From contig CM063504.1 in the NCBI GenBank assembly GCA_032207245.1, positions 16,534,035 through 16,598,034 of the forward strand: a stretch of DNA of 64,000 nucleotides. The letters run 5' to 3'. Below the pieces are notes generated by a model that searched no databases, was not told where the DNA came from, and worked only from the letters and a program-made list of their open reading frames with translations. Both the position numbers and the translations under genes were made by a program. Positions 37,411 through 48,536 of this stretch are shown here, piece by piece; the first letter of the stretch is position 1, and each line of letters starts with the position of its first letter. This stretch comes from Pardosa pseudoannulata. Its lineage: Eukaryota > Arthropoda > Arachnida > Araneae > Lycosidae.

Positions 37411-37575
37411 GTTTGTTTTGGCACTGAGACCTATTGTTTTACTCAGGAGGGCTAATGAAACCAGGACTTACTTCTTAAAGGCGATTCCGAATGGCTACAA
37501 TCATCCATGACATCAGTGGGATTAGAACCCGCGATCTACCGAAGAGCAGGCCTTACTATTCGGTCATCGTTCGAC
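37411..37575 (-). mobile_element. tRNA-derived SINE, diverged ('CATCAGTGGG' subfamily)
   Basis: Carries 'GGAGGGCTAATGAAACCAGG', 'GGCGATTCCGAATGG' and a decayed B box (GGTTCTAATCC, minus strand). The A box is GACCGAATAG. The flanks ATAACGAGTAG and CAACTAGTAG look like an eroded target duplication. Confidence 0.85.
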
Positions 37576-37579
37576 TCAA

Positions 37580-38339
37580 CAACTAGTAGGCCTCAAATAT
37601 TGTTAACTAGCGATGGCTGTTTAATATTTGTTATATTTCGATTTCTTAATGTGCAGTGCAGATAATTGTCAAAAGAAAAAACATGGACAACTAGATGTCA
37701 TAATAGTCCCCAAGAATTTTTTTTTATAATTTCCAGTTTAAGTAGCAATTTTTCATAGTTTTTGCGTCACCACGGAGCAGTGAATTATTATTTCAAAAGC
37801 GTTAAAACTTGTTCTTACAGCATTCGCTATTTTATTGATAGTTATTGCTAGGCAAAATTAATTAATCAGACATTTAGGGAAGGTGAAAGTAGATATTTAA
37901 AGTTTTCTTGTCAGTACGTACACACAAAGTTAACCCTCCGAGTGAAATACATAGAGGAAAAAATTCTTCAAAAAATACGCTAAAGGTTTAATGTGTCAGT
38001 GACCAAAGAGTTCTATGATTTTTTACTTCACCCTTTGTTGACTAGAATAGAATTCGGGAAACCCATGCTCGTTATTGTCCCTTTACTTCCGGTTATATAT
38101 ATATAGATATATAAATAGATATTATAAATTGTTAATTTTTAATACACATAAAGCTCGTCAAGTCTCGAATATCATCCCATAAGAAATAATGGATTCTAAA
38201 AGTACAAATAAAAATATTCTTTGAGAGACTTATTTATATTTTTTTACGAAAGTCATCAAAGATATTTAAGTGGTGCAATTATAGATATACCTGTTACCGC
38301 AAACGAAATACTTCGAAATAGAGATTTACAAAGCCATGA
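37580..38339. other. Non-coding with a relic of the 412-bp unit
   Basis: At 37870-37950 'GACATTTAGGGAAGGT' and 'AAGTTTTCTTGTCAGTACGT' match the 39640-39690 part of the 412-bp repeat. The rest is featureless. Confidence 0.45.
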
Positions 38340-38870
38340 AAAGCCTTTGTGCCTCAGGGGGTAGGGGTGCATCCCTCAAGAAATGTCAGTGAAAGAGGGG
38401 TGCAGTTCCTAAACAATCGACCTGAACTTCGTACCTCAAAACTCCATGGGGAAAAGCACTGGCAAAAATGTACATTACATCCATTTTCGAAAAGTTTTTT
38501 GGAGGTCGAAAATTATACGTTTTGAAGTCATCATCGGTTTGGCGGAATTGTACGTGCGAACCGCTTAGAGGGATAATATTAGTTACAATTAATTTAGGCA
38601 AGGTTAAAATGTGTATTTTTATTGAAATAAAAAAAAACCCTAGATTTTTTAGCACCTTTTGAGCACACAAATTTAAGAGGATCATATAAGACGCTGAAAA
38701 TACTCCCTGGGACAACACAAACAGAAAAAAAGTGGGTACCAAGCAGAATTCAATACAACCTCTAAGCATAGTCTGCCTTAGATATCGTTTAGGAACGTGG
38801 GGGACATTGCGACCATGAACCTATTTTACGTGCTCCAATCTCCATTAATGATCATAACTTTTTTTTTTTT
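38340..38870. repeat. Unclassified interspersed repeat, copy 3, plus flank
   Basis: The right part (38785-38860) matches 12805-12880 ('GCGACCATGAACCTATTTTA' type and 'CCATTAATGATCA'). An inner block 38585-38660 matches the 412-bp repeat ('TTAATTTAGGCAAGGTTAAA'). The 127-residue minus frame (38386-38769) has no known domain. Confidence 0.45.
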
Positions 38871-39488
38871 TTTTTGATCGGCTTGAGTATTGAACTTTTG
38901 ATTCTACGGTTATGAGACTGATACAGATAGAGTTACTGTGACTCTACAGTCCTAAATACAAAATTTAAACACTTTAAGTTTGTTCGTTTTTGAGATATAT
39001 CCGTTAGATTGAAATTTTTTTACAACTGTTTGAATGCAAATTACACAGTGCAGATTGTAATCAAATAGAGCGGCGCACAACATACGTTACAACTGTCCTA
39101 AATATAAATTTTCCCACTCGCCAGTTATTTAAATATCGTCTGCATTATTTTCATACTGAACTTAGATATCACGTAAATAGTTTTTATATTTAGCTTAAAT
39201 AACAGATTAGGTATATATGTGATAATTATAAATTCAATCATCGATTATTTTATGTTGAAAGATAATTTTCCGCCAAAAAACAAACCATTTTTTAACTGCC
39301 TCATGGTGTACGTTACGTCAAAAATCTTAAATTGTTTTTATGTTAGTGGGATAAATCGCCAAAAAGCCTATTTAGTTAGATTATATTTCATAAATTTATC
39401 AAGAGTTTAATTTAATCTTCCTGCACGCGTGCTCAGAAATTTTATATGATTGCGCGCGCATCGTATTTATTACTACAGTTGTCATTTT
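38871..39488. other. AT-rich non-coding, possible TE 3' UTR
   Basis: 'AAACACTTTAAGTTTGTTCG' followed by 'TTTTTGAGATATATCCGTT' (38965-39005) is in the style of a retroelement 3' UTR. No coding domain. Confidence 0.4.
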
Positions 39489-40290
39489 GCCTTGGCTGCT
39501 GAAAACCTTGTGTGGTTGGCAGTGAGTTTTGGTAACAGTCCTAAGTACAAAATATAAAAACCATAGCAAAGTTTCATGGTTATGTGAGAATTAGACTACT
39601 TGCTTACGTATGTACAGACGTCGCGGCAAAATTAGTCAACAGGCATTTAGAGAAGGTCAGATTGGATAAAGTTTTCTTGTCAATACATACAAGCATAAAG
39701 ATCAAATTAGTTAAAATTAATTTAGGCAAGATCAAAATGTGTGTTTTTGTTGAAATAAGAAAACCATAATTTTTGGCGATAATAGTACTTTTTTATACGA
39801 GATAAAGAGATAAAAAATAGTGACCATAATATTATTTTTAAATAGCTAATTTTTTTCTATTATTAAAAATACTATATATGTCATAGATACAGCCCCCTTC
39901 GCCTTGGCTGCTGAAAATCTTGCGTGGTTGGCAGTGAGTTTTGGAAACTATAGTCCTAATTACAAAATATAAAAAGCATACGGTTAATCATTGAGTTATG
40001 CGAGATACAGATTACTTGCTTACGTATGTACAGACGTCGCGGCAAAATTAGTCAACAGGCATTTAGAGAAGGTCAGATTGGATAAAGTTTTCTTGTCAAT
40101 ACATACAAGCATAAAGATCAAATTAGTTAAAATTAATTTAGGCAAGATCAAAATGTGTGTTTTTGTTGAAATAAGAAAACCATAATTTTTGGCGAAAACA
40201 ATACATCTTTATACGAGGTAAAGGGGTAAAAAAAAGATAATGACTATAATAATATTTTAAAATAACTACTTTTCTTTCGTTTTAAATCCT
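39489..40290. repeat. Direct duplication, about 412-bp unit, 2 copies
   Basis: 'GCCTTGGCTGCTGAAAA' starts at 39489 and 39901. A core of about 185 bp (39597-39778 and 40013-40194) appears identical, while the flanking parts of each unit differ at many sites. Two short frames with the same residues (39584-39769 and 39991-40185) are products of this duplication, not genes. Confidence 0.92.
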
Positions 40291-40298
40291 GTTATTAA

Positions 40299-40477
40299 CA
40301 CACTGTGTGCGGGTACATTTCGCAGCGGAATTGTACCGGGAGCAGGCGTTTTGCGCGTAAATTTAGTTATTCAGTTAAATCTCAATAAATCGAAAATTAT
40401 TTAATTTTTTAACCAAATTTTATATTGAAATATATAAACAAATATATAAATAGAGAAATAAATATATATCTATAAAT

Positions 40478-40528
<51 letters not shown>

Positions 40529-40829
40529 TACATATAGATAATATTTTCGCAAGGATAAATAGAAAGTTAATTTTAAATCTAAATGGATTTTTTAATCAAC
40601 CTTCCCGTTCTGTGGTTCCGCATCGACTCATGTAAAAATTATTTTTTATTTGTCTAAATTTTTCAAGAATCTATGTAGTAGGCAAGAACATTCTGCTTCC
40701 TTTTCCTGTATGTGCCGTTATTTTTGTACCCACAAACCAAGTTGTTACACTAATCCGTACTAGTACGTGTCCCGAGCTCAAGTATCAATCGCCAGAAAAC
40801 ATACTAGTACGTGCACCGCACACAATGTG
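40299..40829. mobile_element. TTAA-flanked MITE (piggyBac-like), 531 bp
   Basis: It lies between TTAA at 40295-40298 and 40830-40833. The termini are CACACTGTGTGCGG and, at the right end complemented, CACATTGTGTGCGG, an almost perfect 14-bp inverted repeat. It has no coding capacity and contains a TA microsatellite (40488-40522). The right subterminal zone has about 1.5 copies of the 44-bp repeat that is expanded next door. Confidence 0.82.
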
Positions 40830-40833
40830 TTAA

Positions 40834-41313
40834 AAATAAATAAAAACTTTATTACCGTTGGAGTCGGGGAAATGCGTCACGTGGGACTGACTCAAACTGA
40901 TGCAAGCTCGACGAGAAACAAACATTCAGAGCGATAAACCTCAAGAGCCCTAGTTAATTATATTATACATAAACATTTTTACATTATAAAAAAAATTAAA
41001 AGAGCAATCATAAAATTAATAATGCAAAAGCTAATTTTTATTTGTCTGAATTTTTCCAGAATCTATGTAGTAGACAAGAACATTCGGCTTCGTTTTTCTG
41101 TATATACCCTCATTTTTCTACCCACAAAAAAACCATGTTGTTACACTAACCCGTACTAATATGTGACCCGCAATCAGGTATCAATCGTCAGAAAAAGTAC
41201 TATTACGTGTCCCGCGCTCAAGCATCAATCGTCAGAAAACGTACCAGTACGTGTCCCGCGCTCAAGTATCAATCGTCAGAAAACGTATTAGTACGGGTAA
41301 CGCATACAATGTG
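40834..41313. mobile_element. Second right-end copy of the TTAA MITE with 44-bp repeats
   Basis: From about 41020 it repeats the right half of the MITE at 40625-40829 and again ends CATACAATGTG before a TTAA (41314-41317). Between them the subterminal 44-bp unit ('GTGTCCCGCGCTCAAG', 'TATCAATCGTCAGAAAAC') is present about 3.5 times. I found no separate left terminus; 40834-41020 is unrelated sequence. Confidence 0.75.
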
Positions 41314-41339
41314 TTAAGAGGGAAAGGTGTTGGTATGGA

Positions 41340-42160
41340 GATTGGGCACTTTTATATTTACCACATTTTTTATCACATTTGAGAGACCTGGAGTATTTCC
41401 TCTGAAATATGAGCACTGAAATTTCCTTTGTATAGGGAAGTAAAAAATATAATGTAATATAATAAGGAAATTAATTGTCAAATGTATTTTGGGTATGAAT
41501 GATGCTAAATCCTGTTACAGATTACAAATTTCATCCAGGCATGGATAAAAGAAGCATTTACGATAAAATCTGAAGACCATAGTCTTCCGGAGACCTGGAG
41601 AATGTCCTCTGAAATCTGACCACTGAAATTTTTCTCATGTAGAATACTTTTTTTTTCTTTTTATTATATCGATTAATCTTATCAATATAATAACAAATGT
41701 TCGTATTATTCCTTACTTTTTGTTATTTCTTGTTAATCCTTTGTTATTATATTGAAGCAAAAAATATAATGTATTCACTAAGAAAATTAATTAATAAATG
41801 TTTTCAGGCTGTGGTTGAAGCTAAATTCTGTTACAGATTATAAACTTCATTCAGACATGGTCAAAAACAGCATTTCTGATGAAATCTGGAGACCTAGATT
41901 ACACATCTGAAACGTTACTACTGAAAATTTTTGCGTGTACCATAATTTCTTTACTTTGTACAAGGAAGTAAAAAATGTCATTATATAATAAGGATATTAA
42001 TTTATATCAATTTTAGGATGAGGTTAATGCTTAATTCTATTATTAGATATACACTTGATTGGGGCATGAACATAAGAAGCATTTCCGAGAAAATCTGGAG
42101 ACAGGAATTTTTCGTTGTAACAACATTTTCTTTACATTGTAAAATGACGTAAATGGAAAA
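41340..42160. repeat. Degenerate tandem array, about 3 units of 210-315 bp
   Basis: 'CTGTTACAGATTA' occurs at about 41512 and 41827, with a decayed form at 42037. Each is followed by 'TTCATYCAGRCATGG' and 'AAGCATTT', and 'GARACCTGGAG' recurs. Indels make the spacing uneven. Confidence 0.75.
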
Positions 42161-42238
42161 AATATTAACCCCCTGGGAGAGCTTTTTCCTCTTAACTCCT
42201 TCCACTCCTAGAAAACTAGTATTAAATTTTAAGCAAAA

Positions 42239-42600
42239 TTATATGTATATAAACCAATATTCTACTATATAAATAAGATTCCATTTTAGAATATGCCAAC
42301 ATATCTTTAAGGATAATTGCTGTGAACAGTCGTACCTCAGACCCACAAATTTCCGAGATTGTTTAAGCACAATTGTCACGGAGTTTTCATCAGCTATTAC
42401 GGCCAACTTGAAACGAATCGCGTACAGAAAGCATTCGCAACGCATTTGCACAATGATCACGAACACAATTAACACTAATTAACCAAAAACGAAGGATCCG
42501 GAATTCGACAAACCGGACTAATAAGAAAACGGCTTCCTCTAATATCCGATAAATCAGGTTTTAAATTATCGGTTTAAGAGAATCGCGTGCAAGTTTTCCA
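42239..42600 (-). pseudogene. Relic of another Tigger/CENP-B-like transposase
   Basis: The minus frame 42239-42475 contains 'YAIRFKLAVIADENSVT', which resembles the 'Y..GFKL.VI..AE..GN' start of the Psq-type HTH in Tigger transposases. It is followed by a frame-shifted remainder and 'CWHILKW'. The sequence to its right (42480-42590) has CCGGATCC/CCGGTT-rich short dyads like Tigger ends, but I could not define termini. It is distinct from E1-E3. Confidence 0.45.
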
Positions 42601-43660
42601 TTTGCTCAGAGAGGCCGATTTTATAATCAAAGCACATTTTTCTCTGCGCCGTTCGAATGGCGACCCGTTTTCTATGACGGCAATTACGTTAAAGCAGATC
42701 CAATCAGTGTTAAGTCAACAAAAATTCCATACACCCGAAGAAGAGCAGAGGGGAAAAAACCCACAGAGCTACGTGAAATACACCAAAAGTTTTAAGTAAA
42801 TTAAAGTTGCACGCATGAAATTTGATTTTTAATGAAGGGAACTGGTGTAATTAGGGGAAAAAGGACTTTTTGGTTTTTGTACTTTTGAAACAACCTTACA
42901 GCCATTTTTGAAATTTCGGTATTGGATTTTGTTGAAACGTTATGTTTAATCTTTTTTGACGGCTTTCGAAAAATTTGCTGCTGTTATTTTCGTTCGAATC
43001 CCTCTCTTACCCCCGCTCCTCACTTCTACATGCCCCCCTCCATTTCGATCATAAAATAGTCAGGTGGGATTTTTAACCATTCTTTTGCAGTTGTTACATA
43101 AGTTAACGCACAAAATATAAACGTTGTGAGGGCAGCGGGAATCTAGAAAAACTGCGACGTGTTTGCAAATTGATTAAAAGTTGAAGAAGAGAAGTGGGGG
43201 AGGGGGGATTGGAAATGAATTGAAACGAGAGGTAAATCCGGGCCGTTTGCCATTTCGAAAATGGTTTTTGATTTTTCTTGCCCAGCCGAAAGGTGTAGAA
43301 TGGGAAATGCTGAAAATTGATTCGAATTTCAATTTATGGGATTAAAAAAAAGGGGCAAAGTTCGGTTTAGATGAGTTTCAAGATGAAACATTAAATCATT
43401 TAAAAATTAAGCTACGTCTAATTAGAAATTAACGGAGGAAAAATTATTTACAAAAACAAACATTACGGCATTCATCTGAATGGGGAAAGTAAATTTTAGA
43501 ACGAAATGTTTCGAAAGTTGAACATGTTTTTTCTATCAATATTCACTACATGATGGGATGAAATCACTTTGAAATAAAACTTGTGCAGTATGGTATGCAT
43601 ACAGTCAAAGCCCCATTTAGCTCTAGCCCCGTTATACATGTATGTTCGTACCATAAGAGT
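42601..43660. other. Low-repeat non-coding tract
   Basis: Complex, moderately GC-rich sequence with purine runs near 43190-43205 and no TE or tandem signature. The frame 42587-42799 (70 residues) is not recognisable. Possibly unique host DNA. Confidence 0.4.
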
Positions 43661-43668
43661 GTAAATTT

Positions 43669-43781
43669 AGTTTGGGTCTAGTTTTTTTTTTTGCTTCAGA
43701 AGAGTTAATGAGATCGGGACCTACAGTTTAAACTCAATTTTCAACTGCTACAAACATCCATCTCATGAAAAAGATTCGAAA
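43669..43781 (-). mobile_element. tRNA-derived SINE fragment
   Basis: The tail and body ('GTTAATGAGATCGGGACCTAC') are recognisable up to a decayed B-box region. The rest of the tRNA head is missing or too diverged to see. Confidence 0.75.
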
Positions 43782-43889
43782 TTTTTTAAAAATATTTATA
43801 GTTTATTTTTATCTTTCAAATCTTTCTTCTCTATCATATACAATTTTTTTTATGTATTTAAGCATTTTAAAATAAAAATGTATAGTACT

Positions 43890-45720
43890 GATTGCTTCAT
43901 TAAAAGATATGTAACGTTTTGAATAATACAACAAAGGTTGTTGTATAGATATTATAACTGAAAAAACTTCAATTTAAAATATTCATTTGTTTAAAACTGA
44001 GTACCAAAATAAAAATATTTGAATATCTAGCTTTAAATGGAGACAGAGTACTTTCATAAATAAAAGAATTTAAATATCTAGCGTGAAGTAGTTATTAAGC
44101 AATTTTGATGTAGCAACTTTTATTTGCTGCTTAAACTGAATTATTAATTAATGCAGAAAAATAAAATGATTTTAATTTAAATGGAAAATAAGTAATTTTA
44201 CATTTTACATTATAATTAATGTAAAATATAAAATTTTCTAAGAATCGTAATATTAATTTTATTTATCAAAATTCATCTGTAAAATAAACTATATATATAT
44301 ATATATATATATATATGACATTTTTGAGTTAAACAACAAAGAGTAATTAAGAATTTGATGTATAGGTATTACAAAATGAAAAAGCACATCATCTTTAAAA
44401 CATTTACAAATTTACAACTAGAAACATTCCGAAATAAAAATATTTGTATATTTGTCATAAAGTTGTAACTATTAAGCAATTTTCTACTTTAACAGCATCA
44501 ATTCATAATTTTGAGTAATACAACAAAGAGTAATTTAGAAATTGATGTTTAGATATAAATAAAAACGCATATTATCTTAAAATATTTATATGCTTAAAAT
44601 AGAGACCTTTCCGAAATAAAAGTATTTAAATATCTGGCGTGAAGTAATAGCTATCAAGCAATATTTAAAATAACTATATATCAACTTTTATTTGATAATT
44701 AAACTGAATTGTTGATGAAAGTACTATGCAAAGTTTTCAAAGTATCGCAATATTAATTTTATTTATCAAAATGCATTTTATAGGTACGTATATGACATTT
44801 TGAATAATACAATTAACAGTAATTTAGAAGTTGATGTATAAGCATTATAAATGAAAATGCACATCATCTTAAAGTATTTATAATGCTTACAACAGAAAAC
44901 TTTCCAAAATAAAAATATTTAATTATCTGGCGGGAAGTGGTAATTATTAAGCAATTTTCTACTTTAACAGCATCAATTCATAATTTTGAGTAATACAACA
45001 AAGAGTAATTTAGAAGTTGATGTTTAGATATAAATGAAACCACATACTATCTTAAAATATTTGAATACTTAAAATAGAGACCTTCCGAAGTGAAGCAATA
45101 GCTATTAAGCAATTTTTTAAACAACTATATATCAAATTTTATTTACTACTTAAACTGAATTGGAGATGAAAGTACTAAACAAAATTTTCAAAGTATCGGA
45201 ATATTAATTTTATTTATCAAAATGTATTTTAAAGATACATATATGACATTTTGAATAATACAATTAAGAATAATTTAGACGTTTATGTATAAGCATTATA
45301 AATGAAAATGCACATCATCTTAAAGTATTTATAATTCTTACAACAGAAAGAATTCCGAAATACAAATATTTAAATATCTGGCGTGAAATAATAGCTATCA
45401 AGCAATTTTTAAAACAACTATGTATCAAATTTTATTTAATATTTAAACTGAATTGTTGACGAAAGTTCTGTACAAAATTTTCAAAGTATCACAATATTAA
45501 TATTATTTATCAAAATGTATTTTAAAAATACATATATGACATTTTGAATAATACAATTAACAGTAATTCAAAAGTTGATGTATAAGCATTATAAATGAAA
45601 ATGCACATCATCTTAAAGTATTTATAATGCTTACAACAGAAAACTTTCCAAAATAAAAATATTTAAATATCTAGCGTGAAGTGGTAATTATTAAGCAATT
45701 TGCTACTTTAACACCATCAA
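43890..45720. repeat. Degenerate satellite array with two alternating sub-units
   Basis: The phrase 'TTTTGARTAATACAA' recurs near 43917, 44511, 44807, 44993, 45249 and 45541, with a diverged form near 44320. It is followed by 'GTAATTTAGAAGTTGATGTA', 'AAAATGCACATCATCTTAAA' and 'AAATATTTAAATATCTGGCG'. Spacings alternate irregularly between about 185-300 and about 440-480 bp, suggesting a higher-order unit. A short TA run (44290-44316) is embedded. Confidence 0.85.
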
Positions 45721-46440
45721 TTCAAAAAGAATGGCTTTTTCATCTCTTTCATCTTTTAAAAAAAAACAACTCGGGTGAGAAATAAATAAAGCAGATCCCC
45801 GCTAAACAACAAATCATGATAAAAAAAAAGAAAAGAAAGAAACTCTAGATTAATGTTCTCGTTACTAACATTAAAAATACACCGAATGCTTTGTGTGTTT
45901 AGACTCTCATTTGACTGCCTCTTATAAATAGTTCTTAAAAACACTTTTGCACCTGCTTTTAAAAGATGGCTACTGCTAGTTGGGAGAAAGGGGAGAAGGG
46001 GGGGGAGGAGATGCGAAGCAAAGTGGACCAAGTCACACGAACACAGAATTTTAAATTAACTTAAACGTCTCTGAGATAAACTCTATCAAACCTAACGTAC
46101 GTTTTATCAGTAATTTCGCTTTTAGGCAAAATAAGTTAATTACGGTTATTTTGTAAATTTAATTGGATGATTTAATTAAGGCACTTTATGTAATTTGTAG
46201 AAAACTGTGTTTTATTTCGCGCGCTTCTTTAATTCGAAGAAAAACGTAACTGCCTCGTTAGAATTCATACAGAGAGCTGTAAAATTAACTAGAGAGAATA
46301 TATATATGTGAAAAATTAAACGATGCTTAATGCAATTAAAACTAATTGAATTAAGGCAGGAATTTTCATTTTAGAGAAAGTTTCGTTCACTGTTTTAGCA
46401 TTAAGTCGAAATTAGCTTATAATGAGATTCCATAGGACAA
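45721..46440. other. Low-repeat AT-rich tract with many TTAATT cores
   Basis: No TE termini or tandem units. 46110-46360 is dense in TTAATT/AATTAA/ATTAAG words and has GCGCGC at 46218-46223. The minus frame 45756-46031 has no domain. Possibly unique host regulatory DNA; this is inference from composition only. Confidence 0.35.
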
Positions 46441-46834
46441 TGGTAAGTAACAAATTGATTAAAAAAAGTACTAGCGAGGGAGGAAAATTAAAATAAAACT
46501 TCTCATGTGAAATGTGACCCTGGTAAAGAACTCAAATTTTTAACTAGAGAGGGAATTTTAGGCTGGATAATGAAAGATTACTTTTGCCTGAATTAGTATT
46601 CTAAATTATTTACTGTAAAGTGCAATTTAATTCAATTTTTAGCGGCGCTTATCGCACATGAATTACTGATTAAACTAATATAGTTTTAATTATTATTTTG
46701 TTGTGTTTTAAACAGTAATAATTAAGAGCAGTTTCATTTGCCGTCATTCAGTGAATTACATATAACTATTATACTAAAATTACAAGTAAATATCAAAGGT
46801 CTATTTTAAATGTTGTTCAGTTTATTTGTTAAAA
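46441..46834 (+). repeat. Direct duplicate, left copy (about 394 bp)
   Basis: Aligns with 47761-48151 at about 93-95% identity by eye. Shared blocks include 'GGCTGGATAATGAAAGATTA', 'TTGCCTGAATTAGTATTCTA' and 'TATCAAAGGTCTATTTTAAA'. Confidence 0.92.
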
Positions 46835-47750
46835 CAAGCTTGCAACTGCTGAGGTACTTTCAAAAAGGTGAGAAAAGTGACAAATAATACAGAATAAGTG
46901 ACTAAAATGTGACTAAACATTGAAAAAAAAGCTATTTTTTTCTTCTCATGATTATAGATGCTATTATTAAGATTTTTCTATTTATTTTAACTCTAAATCA
47001 AATGATTCATGCAAGACATGATTTTAGCGTCAAATACAAAAAGGTTAAAAATTTGTTTAACACAACTCAACATTGTTTTTTATTCAAGAAAACCTGTAAA
47101 TTAGATTTTAATACATACAATACATTAATTTTATAATCACAGTTTTCTGCATATATTAATGATGTTTTGAAATATGTACATAGCTAGATTAGAGTATCTA
47201 AACAAAAATTGTGAAGAAAAAGAAAAAGAGAAATGTGTGCTTTGACGTAAATTAATTTAATGTATTAAATGTACATTTCAGTACAAATGTAGATTTCAGA
47301 AACTTCTTTACGACTTTTTAAAATCACTAAATTCTGGAAACCATATGACTAATTACATTTTAATAAATAAAATAAGATTATATTTGGTTTGGTTTGGAGC
47401 AGTACGGTCTTCTTATTGCAACACGAGGGCTAATGAGACCGGGACCTACTGTTTAAAGCCGATTCCGAAAGGCTACGAACATCCATGCCACAGTGGGATT
47501 CGAACCCATGAACTCCGGTTCCGAAGGCCAGCACCCTAATTATTCGGCCATCGTTCGGAAAAAAAATAATATTAAAGTATCACATTTTTGGTCTTTTATT
47601 AAAATATTTTGTTATTAATTCAAATTTTCTTTTTGCAACAACAGACTTTTGCTGCGATACACCATGAAAAAAGTGACTAAAAGTGACTGTTTATTTAAAA
47701 AAAGTAACTAAAAGTGATCAATTGTAAAAAAAGTGACGGAATTGCAAGCC
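46835..47750. mobile_element. hAT-like non-autonomous element, 916 bp
   Basis: It is flanked by an exact 8-bp repeat TGTTAAAA (46827-46834 and 47751-47758), the target length of hAT elements. The ends are CAAGCTTGCAACTG and, complemented, GGCTTGCAATTCCG, a short imperfect inverted repeat. Both subterminal zones have repeated AAAGTGACTAAAA-type motifs. It has no transposase frame and contains a SINE at 47396-47558. Confidence 0.7.
47396..47558 (-). mobile_element. tRNA-derived SINE inside the hAT-like element
   Basis: Near-consensus copy: GGTTTGGTTTGG tail, full body, B box GGTTCGAATCC and A box TGGCCGAATAA. The A-rich flanks prevent a clear target duplication. It is younger than the hAT-like element that contains it. 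Confidence 0.93.
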
Positions 47751-47760
47751 TGTTAAAATT

Positions 47761-48151
47761 GAAGTAACAAATTGATTTTAAAAAAGTACTAGCGAGTGAG
47801 GAAAATTAAAATAAAACTTCTCATGTGAAATGGGACCCGGCAAAAAACTCAAATGTTTAACTAGAGAGGAACTTTTAGGCTGGATAATGAAAGATTACTT
47901 TTGCCTGAATTAGTATTCTAAATTATTTACTGTAAAGTGTAATTTAATTCAATTTTTAGCGGCACTTATCGCACTCGAATTATTGATTAAACTAATATAG
48001 TATTAATTATTATTTTGTTGTGTTTTAAACAGTAATAATTAAGAGCAGTTTCATTTCTCGTCATTCAGTGAATTACATATAACTATTATAATAAAATTAC
48101 AAGTAAATATCAAAGGTCTATTTTAAATTTTATTTAGTTTATTTGTTACAA
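47761..48151 (+). repeat. Direct duplicate, right copy
   Basis: Second copy of 46441-46834, separated from it only by the hAT-like element. Without that element the two copies would be a simple tandem duplication of about 395 bp. Confidence 0.92.
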
Positions 48152-48356
48152 ATTCAAGTACTTTATGCTTAGAATAACTTTTTAAAGTGAAATAATATTA
48201 AATATATTGTTATGTACGAACTCAAAGTTAACATATTATAAATATGCATAAAAAGTATACATTTGTTGACATAGTAATTTTACATTATTGTTTAAACAAA
48301 TAAACCCCCAGTCAGCATCAATCAAATTGTTTTTAACTGCTCAAAAGCCATTAGAG
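48152..48356. other. AT-rich spacer
   Basis: Nothing recognisable. Confidence 0.4.
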
Positions 48357-48536
48357 GTTAGTTTGGAGGGCTACAGTCTATTCTGTAGCTACTATTCTGT
48401 TGCTACACGAAGACTAATGAGACCAGAAGCTCGTAGTTAAAGCCCATTCCAACCGGCTATGGCCATTCACGTTAGTAGTGGTATTAGAACCCACGATCTC
48501 TGCTGCCGAAGAACAGCGTCCTACCCATTCAGCAAG
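48357..48536 (-). mobile_element. tRNA-derived SINE, diverged
   Basis: Family body is present with 'GACTAATGAGACCAG' and 'AAGCCCATTCCAACCGG'. The B box is decayed (GGTTCTAATAC, minus strand). It has an internal short insertion near 48393-48411 that duplicates 'GTAGCTACTATTCTGTTGCTAC'-like sequence, and the head is degraded. Confidence 0.85.

Noticed and set aside
38386..38769. A 127-residue minus-strand frame as a possible gene
   Set aside because: No recognisable domain, and it overlaps the unclassified repeat and a relic of the 412-bp unit.
39584..40185. Two short frames with identical 59-residue sequence
   Set aside because: They are the two copies of the 412-bp duplication; identity is at the DNA level beyond the frame, and no start context or known domain is present.
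42160..42230. A further piggyBac end at TTAACCCCCTGGGAGAGC
   Set aside because: No matching opposite terminus with TTAA was found; a TTAACCC match alone is expected by chance in AT-rich DNA.
46441..48151. LTR retrotransposon with 394-bp LTRs
   Set aside because: The direct repeats lack TG...CA ends, primer-binding site and polypurine tract, and the interior has its own 8-bp target duplication and inverted ends.
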